A stretch of DNA of 64,000 nucleotides from Paraconexibacter algicola (lineage in GTDB: Bacteria > Actinomycetota > Thermoleophilia > Solirubrobacterales > Solirubrobacteraceae), in the NCBI RefSeq assembly GCF_003044185.1, contig NZ_PYYB01000005.1:143350-207349 (forward strand). Reading direction: 5' to 3'. The translations under genes were made by a program, and so were the position numbers. The notes beneath the pieces are model-generated. The model saw only the letters and a list, made by a program, of their open reading frames with translations. It was not told the origin of the DNA and did no database searches. This document shows positions 45,391 through 54,125 of this stretch, in pieces (positions within the stretch are counted from its first letter, which is position 1; every line of letters begins with the position of its first letter).

Positions 45391-46808
45391 TCCGCGCGAT
45401 CAAGAAGCGTCGCGGCGACCTGTTCGCCGTCATCGGCCTGTTCACCATCGCCGCGATCGTCGGCGGCTACATCCTCGAGAAGCAGCGGCTGCGGTTCCCG
45501 CTGATCGAGGAGAGCCCGTTCATCGTCAAGGCCGAGTTCGCGACCGCGCAGGCGGTCACGCCCGGCCAGGGGCAGACCGTCCGCGTCTCCGGCGTGCGGA
45601 TCGGCGACATCTCCAAGGCGGAGCTCAAGGACGGCCGCGCCATCATCACGATGGAGCTCGACCGCAAGTACGACGACCTCGTCCGCGAGGACGCGAAGGC
45701 GCTGCTGCGGCCGAAGACCGGCCTGAAGGACATGTTCATCGAGCTCGACCCGGGCACGAAGGCCGCGCCGCTGGTGAAGGAGGGCTGGACCCTTCCGATC
45801 GCCTCGACGCTGCCGGACGTCAACCCGGACGAGTTCCTGCAGTCGCTGGACACCGACACGCGGGACTACCTGCGGCTGCTGCTGGACGGGGCGGGCAAGG
45901 GCCTGAAGGGCCGCGACGACGACCTGCGCGAGGTCCTGCGCCGGTTCGAGCCGACCAACCGCGACCTCGCCGCCGTCTCCACGGCGGTCGCGCAGCGGCG
46001 TACCGAGCTGCGCCGGCTCATCAACTCGCTGCAGCGGCTCACCACGAAGCTCGGCGAGGAGCCCGACGACCTCACCGAGCTCGTGCAGACCTCCAACCGC
46101 GTCTTCACCGCGCTGGCGGCCGAGCGCGACGGCGTCCAGGGCACCGTCCGCGAGCTGCCGGGCGCGCTGGAGGAGACCCGCGACGGGCTCGCGAAGGTCG
46201 AGCAGCTCGCGAAGGTCCTGCGGCCCGCCGCCGACGAGCTGCGCCCCGTGGCGCGCGCCCTGCGCCGCGCCAACGACCGGGTGCTGCCGTTCGCCCGCGA
46301 GGCGACGCCGCTGCTGCGCACCGACATCCGACCGTTCGTCCGCGAGGCCCGGCCGCTGGTGCGCGAGCTGCGCCCCGCCGCCGCCGATCTCGTCGCGGCC
46401 GAGCCGCAGCTGAAGCGCACGTTCACCGTGCTCAACCACCTCTTCAACATGCTCGGGTACAACCCGAACGGTCGCGAGCCCGCCGACAAGCGCGGCCGCG
46501 AGGAGGGCTACGCGTTCGCGCTGGCGTGGCTGGGCCACCAGTCGGTGAACCTCTTCAACAACGCGGACGCCAACGGCCCGATGCGCAGCATCACGATCGC
46601 GGGCACCTGCAACGTGCTCGAGTCCACGGTCGCGAGCGTGCCGGCCTCCGAGTTCCTGCTCGGCCTCACCGGCGTGCTCACCGACCCGGCGATCTGCGGT
46701 GGCGACGGGGCGGCCGCGCGCCGCGCGAAGGTCCGTCGCGACCTGCGCGCCAGCGAGCGCGCCGCCGAGCGCGCGACGAAGCTCGCGCAGACGGGGGAGG
46801 CCGGCTGA
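45387..46808 (+). CDS. mceE: MCE-family protein 5 of 6
   Basis: A 473-residue Mce protein. The N-terminus is basic (IRAIKKRRGDLF), then the helix AVIGLFTIAAIVGGYILEKQ. The MCE domain reads FIVKAEFATAQAVTPGQGQT, VRVSGVRIGDISKAELKD and TGLKDMFIELDPGT. The helical region (DDDLREVLRRFEPTNRDLAA, RRTELRRLINSLQRLTTKLG) is the longest and most regular of the six. In mycobacteria the fifth protein is a lipoprotein; no lipobox Cys is present here. GTG 45387 overlaps the previous stop; TGATG overlaps the next. Confidence 0.92.
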   Translation: MIRAIKKRRGDLFAVIGLFTIAAIVGGYILEKQRLRFPLIEESPFIVKAEFATAQAVTPGQGQTVRVSGVRIGDISKAELKDGRAIITMELDRKYDDLVREDAKALLRPKTGLKDMFIELDPGTKAAPLVKEGWTLPIASTLPDVNPDEFLQSLDTDTRDYLRLLLDGAGKGLKGRDDDLREVLRRFEPTNRDLAAVSTAVAQRRTELRRLINSLQRLTTKLGEEPDDLTELVQTSNRVFTALAAERDGVQGTVRELPGALEETRDGLAKVEQLAKVLRPAADELRPVARALRRANDRVLPFAREATPLLRTDIRPFVREARPLVRELRPAAADLVAAEPQLKRTFTVLNHLFNMLGYNPNGREPADKRGREEGYAFALAWLGHQSVNLFNNADANGPMRSITIAGTCNVLESTVASVPASEFLLGLTGVLTDPAICGGDGAAARRAKVRRDLRASERAAERATKLAQTGEAG

Positions 46809-48241
46809 TGGTCAAGCAGGCGCCCACCGTCGGCCGGCTGCTCACGATGGTGCTGTTCGCGCTGTCGTGCTTCGGCCTGCTGCTCTTCCTCTGGATCAGC
46901 TTCGGCGGCTCCACCCCGCTGAAGCCCGAGGGCTACCGCTTCAAGGTGGCACTGCCCGAGGCGACGCAGCTGGCCGTCGAGGCCGACGTGCGCGTCGCCG
47001 GCGTGCCGATCGGCAAGGTCCGCGCGAAGGAACGCGACCCCGAGGGCAACGCGACGCTCGCCACGATCGAGATCGACCCGCGGTACGCGCCGATCTCCAG
47101 CGACGCGCGCGTCACGCTGCGCCAGAAGACGCTGCTGGGCGAGACCTACGTCGCGATGACCACGGGCACCCGCGACGCCCCGAAGCTCGGGGAGGGCGAG
47201 ATCCTGCGCCCGCGGCAGGTGCAGCCGACCGTCGAGCTCGACGAGATCCTCAACACGCTCGACCCGTTCACGCGGCAGGCGTTCCGCACCTGGCAGCGCT
47301 CCGCCGCCGGGTCGATCCGCGACCGCGGCGACGACCTCAACGACGCGCTCGGCAACCTGCCCGGGTTCGTCACGACCGGCGGCGACCTGCTCGAGGTCCT
47401 CGACGAGCAGCGCGCCGCGCTCGGTGGGCTCGTCCGCAACACCGGCCTCGTGTTCCAGGCGATCACCCGCCGCGAGAACCAGCTCGACCGCGTCATCCGC
47501 AACGGCAACACGGTCTTCACCGCGATCCAGCGCGAGCGCGAGGCGTTCGCCCGCACCTTCCAGGTCTTCCCGACGTTCCTCGACGAGTCCCGGCGCACGT
47601 TCCGCCGGCTCGACCGCTTCGCGCGCGTCGGCCAGCCCGTCGTCGCCGACCTGAAGGTCGCGATGGACGACCTCGCCCCGACGCTCGACGCGCTCGGCGA
47701 CTTCGGACCCGACCTGCAGCGGCTGTTCACCGACCTCGACCCGCTGATCGACATCTCCCGCCGCTCGCTGCCCGCGACCGCGGAGGTGCTCGACGGCCTG
47801 CGGCCGGTGCTCGACGAGCTCGGCCCGTGGCTGGGCGAGCTGAACCCGACCCTCAACTGGGTCGCGCACAACGAGGCGACGCTCGCCGACATGTTCGGCA
47901 ACCTCGGCGTGGCGACCGGGGCGAAGACCGTCTCGCAGGTGCCCGGCGCGCCCGGCCACTACCTGCGCCAGCTCGGCCCGCTCGGCGTCGAGACCGCCGC
48001 GATCCACACCAACCGCGTCAGCGGCAACCGCGGCAACGCGTACCACAACCCCGGGGTGCTGGCGGGCAAGGAGCTCGCCGACACCGGCGCCTACGCGTCG
48101 TGGGACTGCAACCACGTCGGCGAGCGGCCCGGCGGGGGTGTGCCCTCCGCGCCGGCGTGTCGCGCCGCGCAGCCGTACACGCGGGCGGGCACGCTGACCG
48201 CGCTGCCGCAGTTCCCCGCCGAGTCCTACGACCGCCCGTAG
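46808..48241 (+). CDS. mceF: MCE-family protein 6 of 6
   Basis: A 477-residue Mce protein that closes the cluster. The membrane helix is LLTMVLFALSCFGLLLFLWI. The MCE domain reads YRFKVALPEATQLAVEADVR, VAGVPIGKVRAKE and QKTLLGETYVAMTTG. The helical tube region (DDLNDALGNLPGFVTTGGDL, RRENQLDRVIRNGNTVFTAI) is followed by a C-terminal globular part with Cys in SWDCNHVGE and APACRAAQ. The UAG stop lies in the loop of a hairpin (48230-48250). The six genes overlap or nearly abut, so they form one transcription unit of 9 kb. Confidence 0.92.
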   Translation: MVKQAPTVGRLLTMVLFALSCFGLLLFLWISFGGSTPLKPEGYRFKVALPEATQLAVEADVRVAGVPIGKVRAKERDPEGNATLATIEIDPRYAPISSDARVTLRQKTLLGETYVAMTTGTRDAPKLGEGEILRPRQVQPTVELDEILNTLDPFTRQAFRTWQRSAAGSIRDRGDDLNDALGNLPGFVTTGGDLLEVLDEQRAALGGLVRNTGLVFQAITRRENQLDRVIRNGNTVFTAIQREREAFARTFQVFPTFLDESRRTFRRLDRFARVGQPVVADLKVAMDDLAPTLDALGDFGPDLQRLFTDLDPLIDISRRSLPATAEVLDGLRPVLDELGPWLGELNPTLNWVAHNEATLADMFGNLGVATGAKTVSQVPGAPGHYLRQLGPLGVETAAIHTNRVSGNRGNAYHNPGVLAGKELADTGAYASWDCNHVGERPGGGVPSAPACRAAQPYTRAGTLTALPQFPAESYDRP

Positions 48242-48250
48242 CGGGCGGTC
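48230..48250 (+). terminator. Hairpin with the mceF stop codon as its loop
   Basis: GACCGCCCG (48230-48238) and CGGGCGGTC (48242-48250) are perfect 9-bp arms; the 3-base loop is the TAG stop codon itself (48239-48241). It separates the mce cluster from a convergent gene. No T-run follows. Confidence 0.7.
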
Positions 48251-48269
48251 ACCCGCCGCCGCCGGGCGC

Positions 48270-49643
48270 TCAGAGCCCGGCGTCGGCCAGCAGGTGCAGC
48301 CAGACCTCGCTGCGGGTCGGGAACGCCGGCACGCTGTGCCACAGGTCCTCCAGCGGGACCGCGCCGACGATCGCGACGGTCGCGGCGTGCAGGAAGTCCT
48401 GGACGTCGGGCCCGGTGAACGTCGCGCCGACGAGCACGCCACGGTCGTCGTCGATGACGATCCGCGACTCGCCCGGCGTATTGCGCCCGTGGAAGGACGC
48501 GCCCGCGTTGCCCGAGGTCGTCGCGCGTGCCGAGCGGGCGTTGATCCCCGCCGCCTTCGCCTGCGCGAGCGTGTAGCCGACCGCCGCGACCTGCGGCTCG
48601 GTGAACGTGACGCGCGGCGGCGGGTCGACGCTGGGCCGCAGCCGCACGTCGCGGCCGAGGATGACGTCGCTGGCGATCCGCGCCTGGTGCTTGCCGACGT
48701 GCGTCAGCAGCGCCTTGCCGTTGGCGTCGCCGCAGACGAACAGCCACGGGTGGCCGGGCACGCGCAGCTGGTCGTCGACCTCGATCGGCCGGCCCGGCTC
48801 GCCGCCGAACGCCTCGATGCCCAGGTCCGCGGTGAGCGACCGGCGGCCCGCGGCCACCAGCAGCTCGTCGGCGGTCACGTCCCCGCCGCCCTCCAGCACG
48901 AGCGTCACCGGGCCGCCCGGCTCGGGGCGCTCCACGCGGCCGACCCGCACGCCCGTGCGCAGGTCGACCCCGCGCGTGCGCAGCGACTCGGTCACCAGCG
49001 CGGAGGCGAACTGCTCCTCCTTGGAGAGGATCCGGTCCCCGCCCTCCAGCAGCGTCACGACGACACCGAGCGACCGGTACGCCTCGGCCATCTCGCAGCC
49101 GATCGGGCCACCGCCGAGGATCGCCAGCGACGCGGGCAGCTCCTTCGTCGTGGTGACCTCGCGGTTCGTCCACGGCCGCGCCGCCTCGAGCCCGTCGATC
49201 GGAGGCAGCATCGCCCGCGTCCCGACGCCCAGCACGACGGCGTCCCGCGCGCGCAGCAGCTCGTCCCCGACCCGGACCTCGCGCTCGCCGGTGAGGACGC
49301 CGTGGCCGCGCACGACCGCGATGTCGCGCTCCTGCAGCCACGGCAGCTGGGAGGCGTCGTCCAGGTCGTGGATCACCTGGTCGCGTCGCGCGAGCGTCGC
49401 CGCGACGTCGAGCTCGCCGGTGACCGCCTCGGTGGCGCCGGGCACGCGCGCCACCTCGGCCAGCAGCTGGGCCGGGCGCAGCAGCGCCTTGGACGGCATG
49501 CAGCCGTAGAAGGAGCACTCGCCGCCGATGAGGTGCTCCTCGACGACCACCACCTCCTTGCCGCCGTCGGCCAGGCGTCCGGCGGCGACCTCGCCGGCAG
49601 GGCCGGCGCCGATCACGATCACGTCGAAGGTGCGTTCGCGCAT
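48270..49643 (-). CDS. Pyridine nucleotide-disulfide oxidoreductase (Lpd/MerA-like)
   Basis: A 457-residue FAD flavoprotein. The FAD motif is FDVIVIGAGPAGEVAAGRLA; the redox-active disulfide is Cys43/Cys48 in IGGECSFYGCMPSKALLRPA. The NAD(P)H motif is SLAILGGGPIGCEMAEAYRS, and LFVCGDANGKALLTHVGKHQ is the second FAD block. In lipoamide dehydrogenases the C-terminal active-site His lies in HPTLSE; here the motif is FPTRSE, so that His is absent and a lipoamide reaction is doubtful. A quinone or other electron acceptor is more likely. ATG 49643 is preferred (a longer frame starts nine codons earlier at 49670). No 2-oxoacid dehydrogenase genes are nearby. Confidence 0.9.
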   Translation of the reverse strand: MRERTFDVIVIGAGPAGEVAAGRLADGGKEVVVVEEHLIGGECSFYGCMPSKALLRPAQLLAEVARVPGATEAVTGELDVAATLARRDQVIHDLDDASQLPWLQERDIAVVRGHGVLTGEREVRVGDELLRARDAVVLGVGTRAMLPPIDGLEAARPWTNREVTTTKELPASLAILGGGPIGCEMAEAYRSLGVVVTLLEGGDRILSKEEQFASALVTESLRTRGVDLRTGVRVGRVERPEPGGPVTLVLEGGGDVTADELLVAAGRRSLTADLGIEAFGGEPGRPIEVDDQLRVPGHPWLFVCGDANGKALLTHVGKHQARIASDVILGRDVRLRPSVDPPPRVTFTEPQVAAVGYTLAQAKAAGINARSARATTSGNAGASFHGRNTPGESRIVIDDDRGVLVGATFTGPDVQDFLHAATVAIVGAVPLEDLWHSVPAFPTRSEVWLHLLADAGL

Positions 49644-49700
49644 AGGCGCCGAGTCTCTCAGGTGCGCCATGCGGGCCCTCCGAAGTGCGATCCTGCTGGC

Positions 49701-50951
49701 ATGTCCCGGCGACCGCTGCTGCTCCTGACCCTCGGCCTGCTGGCCCCGGCGCTCGCCGCGTGCGGGGCCGACGACGACACCGCGACGGTCGCGAGCTCGA
49801 CCCCGACCTCGGCGATGCAGGACGCCGCGCCCGCCGCGACGACCGGGTCCGGCGCCGCCGCCGCCCAAGCCACCGGCGTGCAGCTGCGGCGCGTCGGCTC
49901 CTTCACCCAGCCGCTCTACGTCACCGGCGCGCCCGGCGACCGGCGGCGGCTGTTCGTCGTCGAGCAGGGCGGCCGCATCATGGTCGTGCGCGGCGGCCGC
50001 AAGCTCGCCGCGCCGTTCCTGGACATCCGCTCGCTCGTCACCGCGGGCGGCGAGCAGGGGCTGCTGTCGGTCGCGTTCCCGCCCGACTACGCCAGGACCG
50101 GACGGTTCTACGTCTACTACACCGACAAGGCCGCCAAGCAGCGGGTCGTCGAGTACCGCCGCGCGACCGCGGACCGCGCCGACCGCTCGAGCGCCCGGCT
50201 GGTGCTCCGCATGGACGACCCGGAGTCCAACCACAACGGCGGCCTCACGAAGTTCGGGCCGGACGGGCTGCTCTACATCGCCACCGGCGACGGCGGCGGG
50301 GCGGGCGACGAGCACGGCAGCCGCGGCAACGCCCAGGACCTCGGCTCGCTGCTGGGCAAGCTGCTGCGGATCGATCCGCGCCGCACCGGCTCGCGCGCCT
50401 ACCGGGTGCCGTCGAGCAACCCGTTCGTCGGCCGCTCGGGCGCCCGGCGGGAGATCTTCAGCTACGGGCTGCGCAACCCCTGGCGGTTCAGCTTCGACCG
50501 CTCGACCGGCGACCTCGTGATCGGGGACGTCGGGCAGGGGGAGATCGAGGAGGTCGACTTCGTGCAGCGGCGCGACGGGCGCGCGGCCGGCGCCGGCGCG
50601 AACTTCGGCTGGCGGCCGTTCGAGGGCTCGCGCGTGTTCCGCCAGGGCGAGAGCGCCCCGGGCCACGTCAAGCCGGTCATCGAGCACTCCCACGACGACG
50701 GCTGGTGCTCGATCACCGGCGGCTACGTCGTGCGCGACCCCGCCCTGACCGCGCTGCGCGGCCGCTACGTCTACAGCGACTTCTGCAAGGGCGAGATCTA
50801 CGCGGGCGAGCTCAAGGCCTCCGGCTCGACGTCGCGGCGCGTCGCGGGCCTGCCGAAGGTCGAGGGCCTCGCCTCGTTCGGCGAGGACACGGCGGGCCGC
50901 GTCTACGTCGTGTCGCTCAACGGGACCGTCTCGCGCCTGGCCGCGAAGTAG
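49701..50951 (+). CDS. PQQ-dependent sugar dehydrogenase-like lipoprotein
   Basis: A 416-residue lipoprotein with the soluble aldose dehydrogenase (GDH/HHIP-like) six-bladed propeller. The lipobox is LAAC with Cys21 (LLLLTLGLLAPALAAC), then an Ala/Thr/Ser-rich spacer. Propeller motifs: RRVGSFTQPLYVTGAPGD, GEQGLLSVAFPPDYARTGRF, NHNGGLTKFGPDGLLYIATG, IFSYGLRNPWRFSFDRSTGD and VIEHSHDDGWCSITGGYVVR. The His and Arg around the PQQ site appear conserved, but PQQ use is assumed from the family. ATG 49701 is set by the signal peptide. Its end overlaps the convergent WS/DGAT gene by 35 bases. Confidence 0.92.
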   Translation: MSRRPLLLLTLGLLAPALAACGADDDTATVASSTPTSAMQDAAPAATTGSGAAAAQATGVQLRRVGSFTQPLYVTGAPGDRRRLFVVEQGGRIMVVRGGRKLAAPFLDIRSLVTAGGEQGLLSVAFPPDYARTGRFYVYYTDKAAKQRVVEYRRATADRADRSSARLVLRMDDPESNHNGGLTKFGPDGLLYIATGDGGGAGDEHGSRGNAQDLGSLLGKLLRIDPRRTGSRAYRVPSSNPFVGRSGARREIFSYGLRNPWRFSFDRSTGDLVIGDVGQGEIEEVDFVQRRDGRAAGAGANFGWRPFEGSRVFRQGESAPGHVKPVIEHSHDDGWCSITGGYVVRDPALTALRGRYVYSDFCKGEIYAGELKASGSTSRRVAGLPKVEGLASFGEDTAGRVYVVSLNGTVSRLAAK

Positions 50952-52395
50952 CGGCACCAGCGGGACGGCGGCGGCGGGCCCGCTCGCGCCAGGGCGTGCC
51001 CTCGCGCGCGGCGGGCAGGACGCGCAGGGTGTCGAACGCCTGCTCGAGGTCCCGGGCGAGATCGACCGCGTCGGGCACGACGACCGCGTCGGCGGTCACC
51101 CCGACGTGCAGCCGCCCGCGGTAGCTCAGCGCCCCGATCGTCAGGGCGTGCCCGTCCAGGCACGGCACCGCCGGGAACAGCGCGGCCAGCGGGCGGCCCA
51201 GCAGCCCGAGGTCGACCGGCGGCCCGGGCACGTTGCTGACGATCGCCGTGAACGAGGCGGCCTTCGCCGCGGTGCGGGTGACCGCGCGGCGCGCCGTGGC
51301 GGGCAGCACGTCGGCGGCGTCCGCCAGCGCGGCGAGCGGGCCGGCCTCCCCGGCCGCCTTCGCGGCCCGGGTCTGGGCTCGGACCCGGCGCAGCACGCGC
51401 ACCGCGTCGGTCTCGGCGACCGGGAGGTCGACGCCGACGAACGAGATCTTGTTGCCCGGGGCGGCGTCCTCGGGGGTGCCGTCGCGCACGTTCACCGGCA
51501 CGAGGACCTTCACGGTCTCGGGGTGCTCGCCGCGGCGGCGCAGCGCCCGGCCGAGCGCGAGCGCGCACGCGGCCAGCAGCACGTCGTTGATCGTCCCGCC
51601 GTGGCGGCGGCCCGCGTCGCGGACGCCCTCGAGGTCGGTGGTGGCGAACGCGACCTCGCGCGCCGGCCCCACCGTCCGGTCGAGGCTCGTGGCCGCCGAC
51701 GGCCGCGCGAAGGACTCGAGCGCCCCGGCGACCTCGCGCAGCCGGGCGGCGTCGGTGCGCCGGGCCGCCCCGAGCAGCGCCCGCGCGGTCCGGCCGCCAC
51801 CCCCGACCCGGGAGCGGACCGCGTCGGTCAGCCCGTCGACGAGCGGCACCGGCCCGGCGGGCAGCCACGGGCCCCCGTCCGTCCCGTCGGCCGGGGCGGG
51901 CGCCTCCGGGGTGAACAGCAGCAGCGCGACCTCGATCGCCGCGATCCCGTCGACGAGCGCGTGGTGCGCCTGGCCGATCAGCGCGAAGCCCCCGCCGGCG
52001 AGCCCGTCGACGAGGTACAGCCGCCACAGCGGCCGCGCGGGGTCCAGCGGGACGGACAGCAGCGTCCCGGCGAGCTCGCGCAGCTCCCCGGGGCCGCCGG
52101 GGGCGGCGAGCCGCAGCGCGTGGACGTGGCGCGCGACGTCGAAGCCGGGGTCGTCGGACCAGCGCAGGTCGCCGAGGCCCAGGCGCGGCGCGGTGACGCG
52201 GCGGCGGAAGCGCGGCACGTGGTCCAGGCGCGCCTCGAGGTGGCGGCGCAGCTGCGCGACCGGGGGCGCCGTCCCCTCGAACCGCATCGTCCAGCCGACG
52301 TGCAGCGGCGCGACCGCGGTGTCGAGGTCCAGGAACGAGGCGTCGAGGGCGCTGAGCCGGTCGGGCGGGTGGGCCACCCCCTCATCGTGGCGCAT
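50917..52395 (-). CDS. WS/DGAT-family wax ester synthase/diacylglycerol acyltransferase
   Basis: A 492-residue acyl-CoA-dependent acyltransferase making storage triacylglycerol or wax esters. The opening DRLSALDASFLDLDTAVAPL is characteristic, and the catalytic HHxxxDG motif is complete at residues 144-150 (GQAHHALVDGIAA). The C-terminal domain shows GTINDVLLAACALALGRALR, TVKVLVPVNVRD, NKISFVGVDLPV and IVSNVPGPP. The C-terminal 25 residues are very Arg-rich. The start is uncertain: ATG 52395 or GTG 52377, the latter directly after a GAGGGG. With the FAS-II operon and mce genes it rounds out lipid metabolism in this region. Confidence 0.93.
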   Translation of the reverse strand: MRHDEGVAHPPDRLSALDASFLDLDTAVAPLHVGWTMRFEGTAPPVAQLRRHLEARLDHVPRFRRRVTAPRLGLGDLRWSDDPGFDVARHVHALRLAAPGGPGELRELAGTLLSVPLDPARPLWRLYLVDGLAGGGFALIGQAHHALVDGIAAIEVALLLFTPEAPAPADGTDGGPWLPAGPVPLVDGLTDAVRSRVGGGGRTARALLGAARRTDAARLREVAGALESFARPSAATSLDRTVGPAREVAFATTDLEGVRDAGRRHGGTINDVLLAACALALGRALRRRGEHPETVKVLVPVNVRDGTPEDAAPGNKISFVGVDLPVAETDAVRVLRRVRAQTRAAKAAGEAGPLAALADAADVLPATARRAVTRTAAKAASFTAIVSNVPGPPVDLGLLGRPLAALFPAVPCLDGHALTIGALSYRGRLHVGVTADAVVVPDAVDLARDLEQAFDTLRVLPAAREGTPWRERARRRRPAGAATSRPGARRSR

Positions 52396-52434
52396 CCGGA
52401 GGATGGCCGCGACCTCCCGGCGGCGGAGCGGTCC

Positions 52435-52692
52435 CTACAGCTCGTCCAGGAGCTTCGTCTTCTGCTGGCGGAACTCGTCGTCGGTGAGCGCCCCGTGCTG
52501 GTGCAGGAGCGCGAGGCGCTCGAGCTGCTCGAGCGGGTCGGGCGGTAGGACGACCGGTGCACGGCCGGGCACGAGCGCGGGGAACGCGCCCGCGGTCATG
52601 CCCGCGAACGGCCCGCCGGCGGGGGCGGGACCGGGGCCCGCGACGGGCGGCGCGCCACTGGACCTGGCGCGCCGGGACAGCTTGCTGAACAT
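52435..52692 (-). CDS. Small SHOCT-domain protein
   Basis: An 85-residue protein. The C-terminal 35 residues form a SHOCT domain (DPLEQLERLALLHQHGALTD, DEFRQQKTKLLDEL), a short helical module thought to mediate oligomer or membrane interactions. The N-terminal half is Pro/Gly/Ala-rich and probably unstructured. The start is ATG 52692; minus-strand TAGCGT (52706-52701) ends 8 bases upstream and there is no Shine-Dalgarno (leaderless). It lies 39 bases upstream of the WS/DGAT gene on the same strand and may share its transcript. Confidence 0.88.
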   Translation of the reverse strand: MFSKLSRRARSSGAPPVAGPGPAPAGGPFAGMTAGAFPALVPGRAPVVLPPDPLEQLERLALLHQHGALTDDEFRQQKTKLLDEL

Positions 52693-52781
52693 GGCCGCGG
52701 ACGCTAGCGGCGGTCCGGGCCCCGGAGGTCTCGACCCGGTATCGGCGGTGGTGTGCGCCCGCGTGCGACGATCCGCCGACG

Positions 52782-53585
52782 ATGGGCACGCTCGAGGACC
52801 ACGATGTCGCGCTGGTGCGCGCCGAGAACCCGGGGCCGTTCACGCTGACCGGCACGAACACCTGGGTGGTCGGCCGCGAGCCGTGCTGGATCGTCGACCC
52901 CGGTCCCGAGCAGGCGTCGCACCAGGAGGCGGTCGCGGCCGTCGCCCGGGAGCGCGGCGGCGTCGGTGGGATCGCCCTGACCCACGACCACGCCGACCAC
53001 GTCGGCGGACACACCGCTCTGATGGACCGGCTGCGCGGCGACGGCGAGGTCCCGCTCGTCGGGGCCGCGCGCTTCCCGGCCGACGTCGCGCTCACCGACG
53101 GTGCCGCGTTCGGGCCGCTCACCGCGGTCGCGAGCCCCGGGCACGCGCCGGACCACCTCGCGTTCGTCACCGACGACGGGGTGCTCTTCAGCGGCGACGC
53201 CGTCCTGGGCACCGGCAGCGTGTTCGTCGCGCCCTCCCCGGGGGCCCTGACCGGCTACCTCGCCGCGCTGCGCGGCCTGCGGGCACGCGACCTCGTGCTG
53301 ATCTGCCCCGGGCACGGGCCGCTCGTGCACGATCCGCACGCGAAGCTCGACGAGTACCTCGAGCACCGCCTCGAGCGCGAGCGCAAGCTCGTGGCCGCGC
53401 TCGCCGCGGGCGGGCGGACGATCGAGGGCCTGCTGGACGCCGCGTGGGGCGACGCGCCCGCGGAGCTGCGGCCGGCCGCGGCGATCACGATGGCCGCGCA
53501 CCTCGACAAGCTCGAGGAGGAGGGCCGGCTGCCCGAGGGCGTCGAGCGGCCGGAGGTCCCGGCCTGGCTGCACGGCGCGATCTGA
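52782..53585 (+). CDS. Metallo-beta-lactamase-fold hydrolase (LACTB2-like)
   Basis: A 267-residue MBL-fold enzyme. The zinc motif is GIALTHDHADHVGGH; further metal ligands are in SPGHAPDHLAFV, LFSGDAVLGTGSVF and LICPGHGP. The C-terminal helical domain (LDEYLEHRLERERKLVAALA, then TIEGLLDAAW and AHLDKLEEEGRL) is the LACTB2-type winged-helix tail. LACTB2 relatives are nucleases or thioester hydrolases; the substrate here is unknown. ATG 52782 has no Shine-Dalgarno; GACGAT ends 9 bases upstream, a weaker fit to the leaderless pattern. Confidence 0.93.
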   Translation: MGTLEDHDVALVRAENPGPFTLTGTNTWVVGREPCWIVDPGPEQASHQEAVAAVARERGGVGGIALTHDHADHVGGHTALMDRLRGDGEVPLVGAARFPADVALTDGAAFGPLTAVASPGHAPDHLAFVTDDGVLFSGDAVLGTGSVFVAPSPGALTGYLAALRGLRARDLVLICPGHGPLVHDPHAKLDEYLEHRLERERKLVAALAAGGRTIEGLLDAAWGDAPAELRPAAAITMAAHLDKLEEEGRLPEGVERPEVPAWLHGAI

Positions 53586-53594
53586 GCCGGCGCG

Positions 53595-54062
53595 CTATGC
53601 GTCGGGCACGGCGAAGTCGTGCTGGCGCCACGCCTCGTACGCGGCGATCGACGCGGCGCTCGTGAGGTTCAGCGAGCGGCGGCCGGGCAGCATCGGGATC
53701 GTCACCCGCTCGGTGACGTGCTCGTCGTCGAGGACGTGGTCGGGCAGGCCGGTGGGCTCGGGCCCGAACAGCAGCACGTCCCCGGGCGCATACGCGACGT
53801 CGGCGTAGCGGGTCCCGCCGCGCGAGGTGAACGCGAACACGCGCGCGGGGGCGAGGGCCGCCCAGGCGGCGGCGAGGTCGTCGTGCACGGTCACGTCGGC
53901 GAGGTCGTGGTAGTCGAGGCCCGCGCGGCGCAGCTGCGCGTCGGTGAGGTCGAACCCGAGCGGCCGGACGAGGTGCAGCGCACACCCGGTCACCGCGCAC
54001 AGCCGGATCGCGTTCCCGGTGTTCGGCGGGATGCGCGGCTCGAAGAAGAGGATGCGGAACAC
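53595..54062 (-). CDS. trmL: tRNA (cytidine/uridine-34 2'-O)-methyltransferase TrmL
   Basis: A 155-residue SPOUT methyltransferase that methylates the ribose of the wobble base in certain tRNA-Leu. The whole family frame is present: RILFFEPRIPPNTGNAIRLC, then LHLVRPLGFDLTDAQLRRAG, LDYHDLADV, the SAM knot residues LLFGPEPTGLP and TIPMLPGRRSLNLTSAASIA. The length matches TrmL. The GTG start at 54062 is preceded by CATGCT ending 6 bases upstream on the minus strand (leaderless pattern). It is divergent from a small membrane protein gene. Confidence 0.96.
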   Translation of the reverse strand: MFRILFFEPRIPPNTGNAIRLCAVTGCALHLVRPLGFDLTDAQLRRAGLDYHDLADVTVHDDLAAAWAALAPARVFAFTSRGGTRYADVAYAPGDVLLFGPEPTGLPDHVLDDEHVTERVTIPMLPGRRSLNLTSAASIAAYEAWRQHDFAVPDA

Positions 54063-54125
54063 GCCCGCAGCATGCCGGGTCGGGCGGCGGGGTGGACCGC
54101 CGCGGCCGGGCGCTACCCTCGGTGG

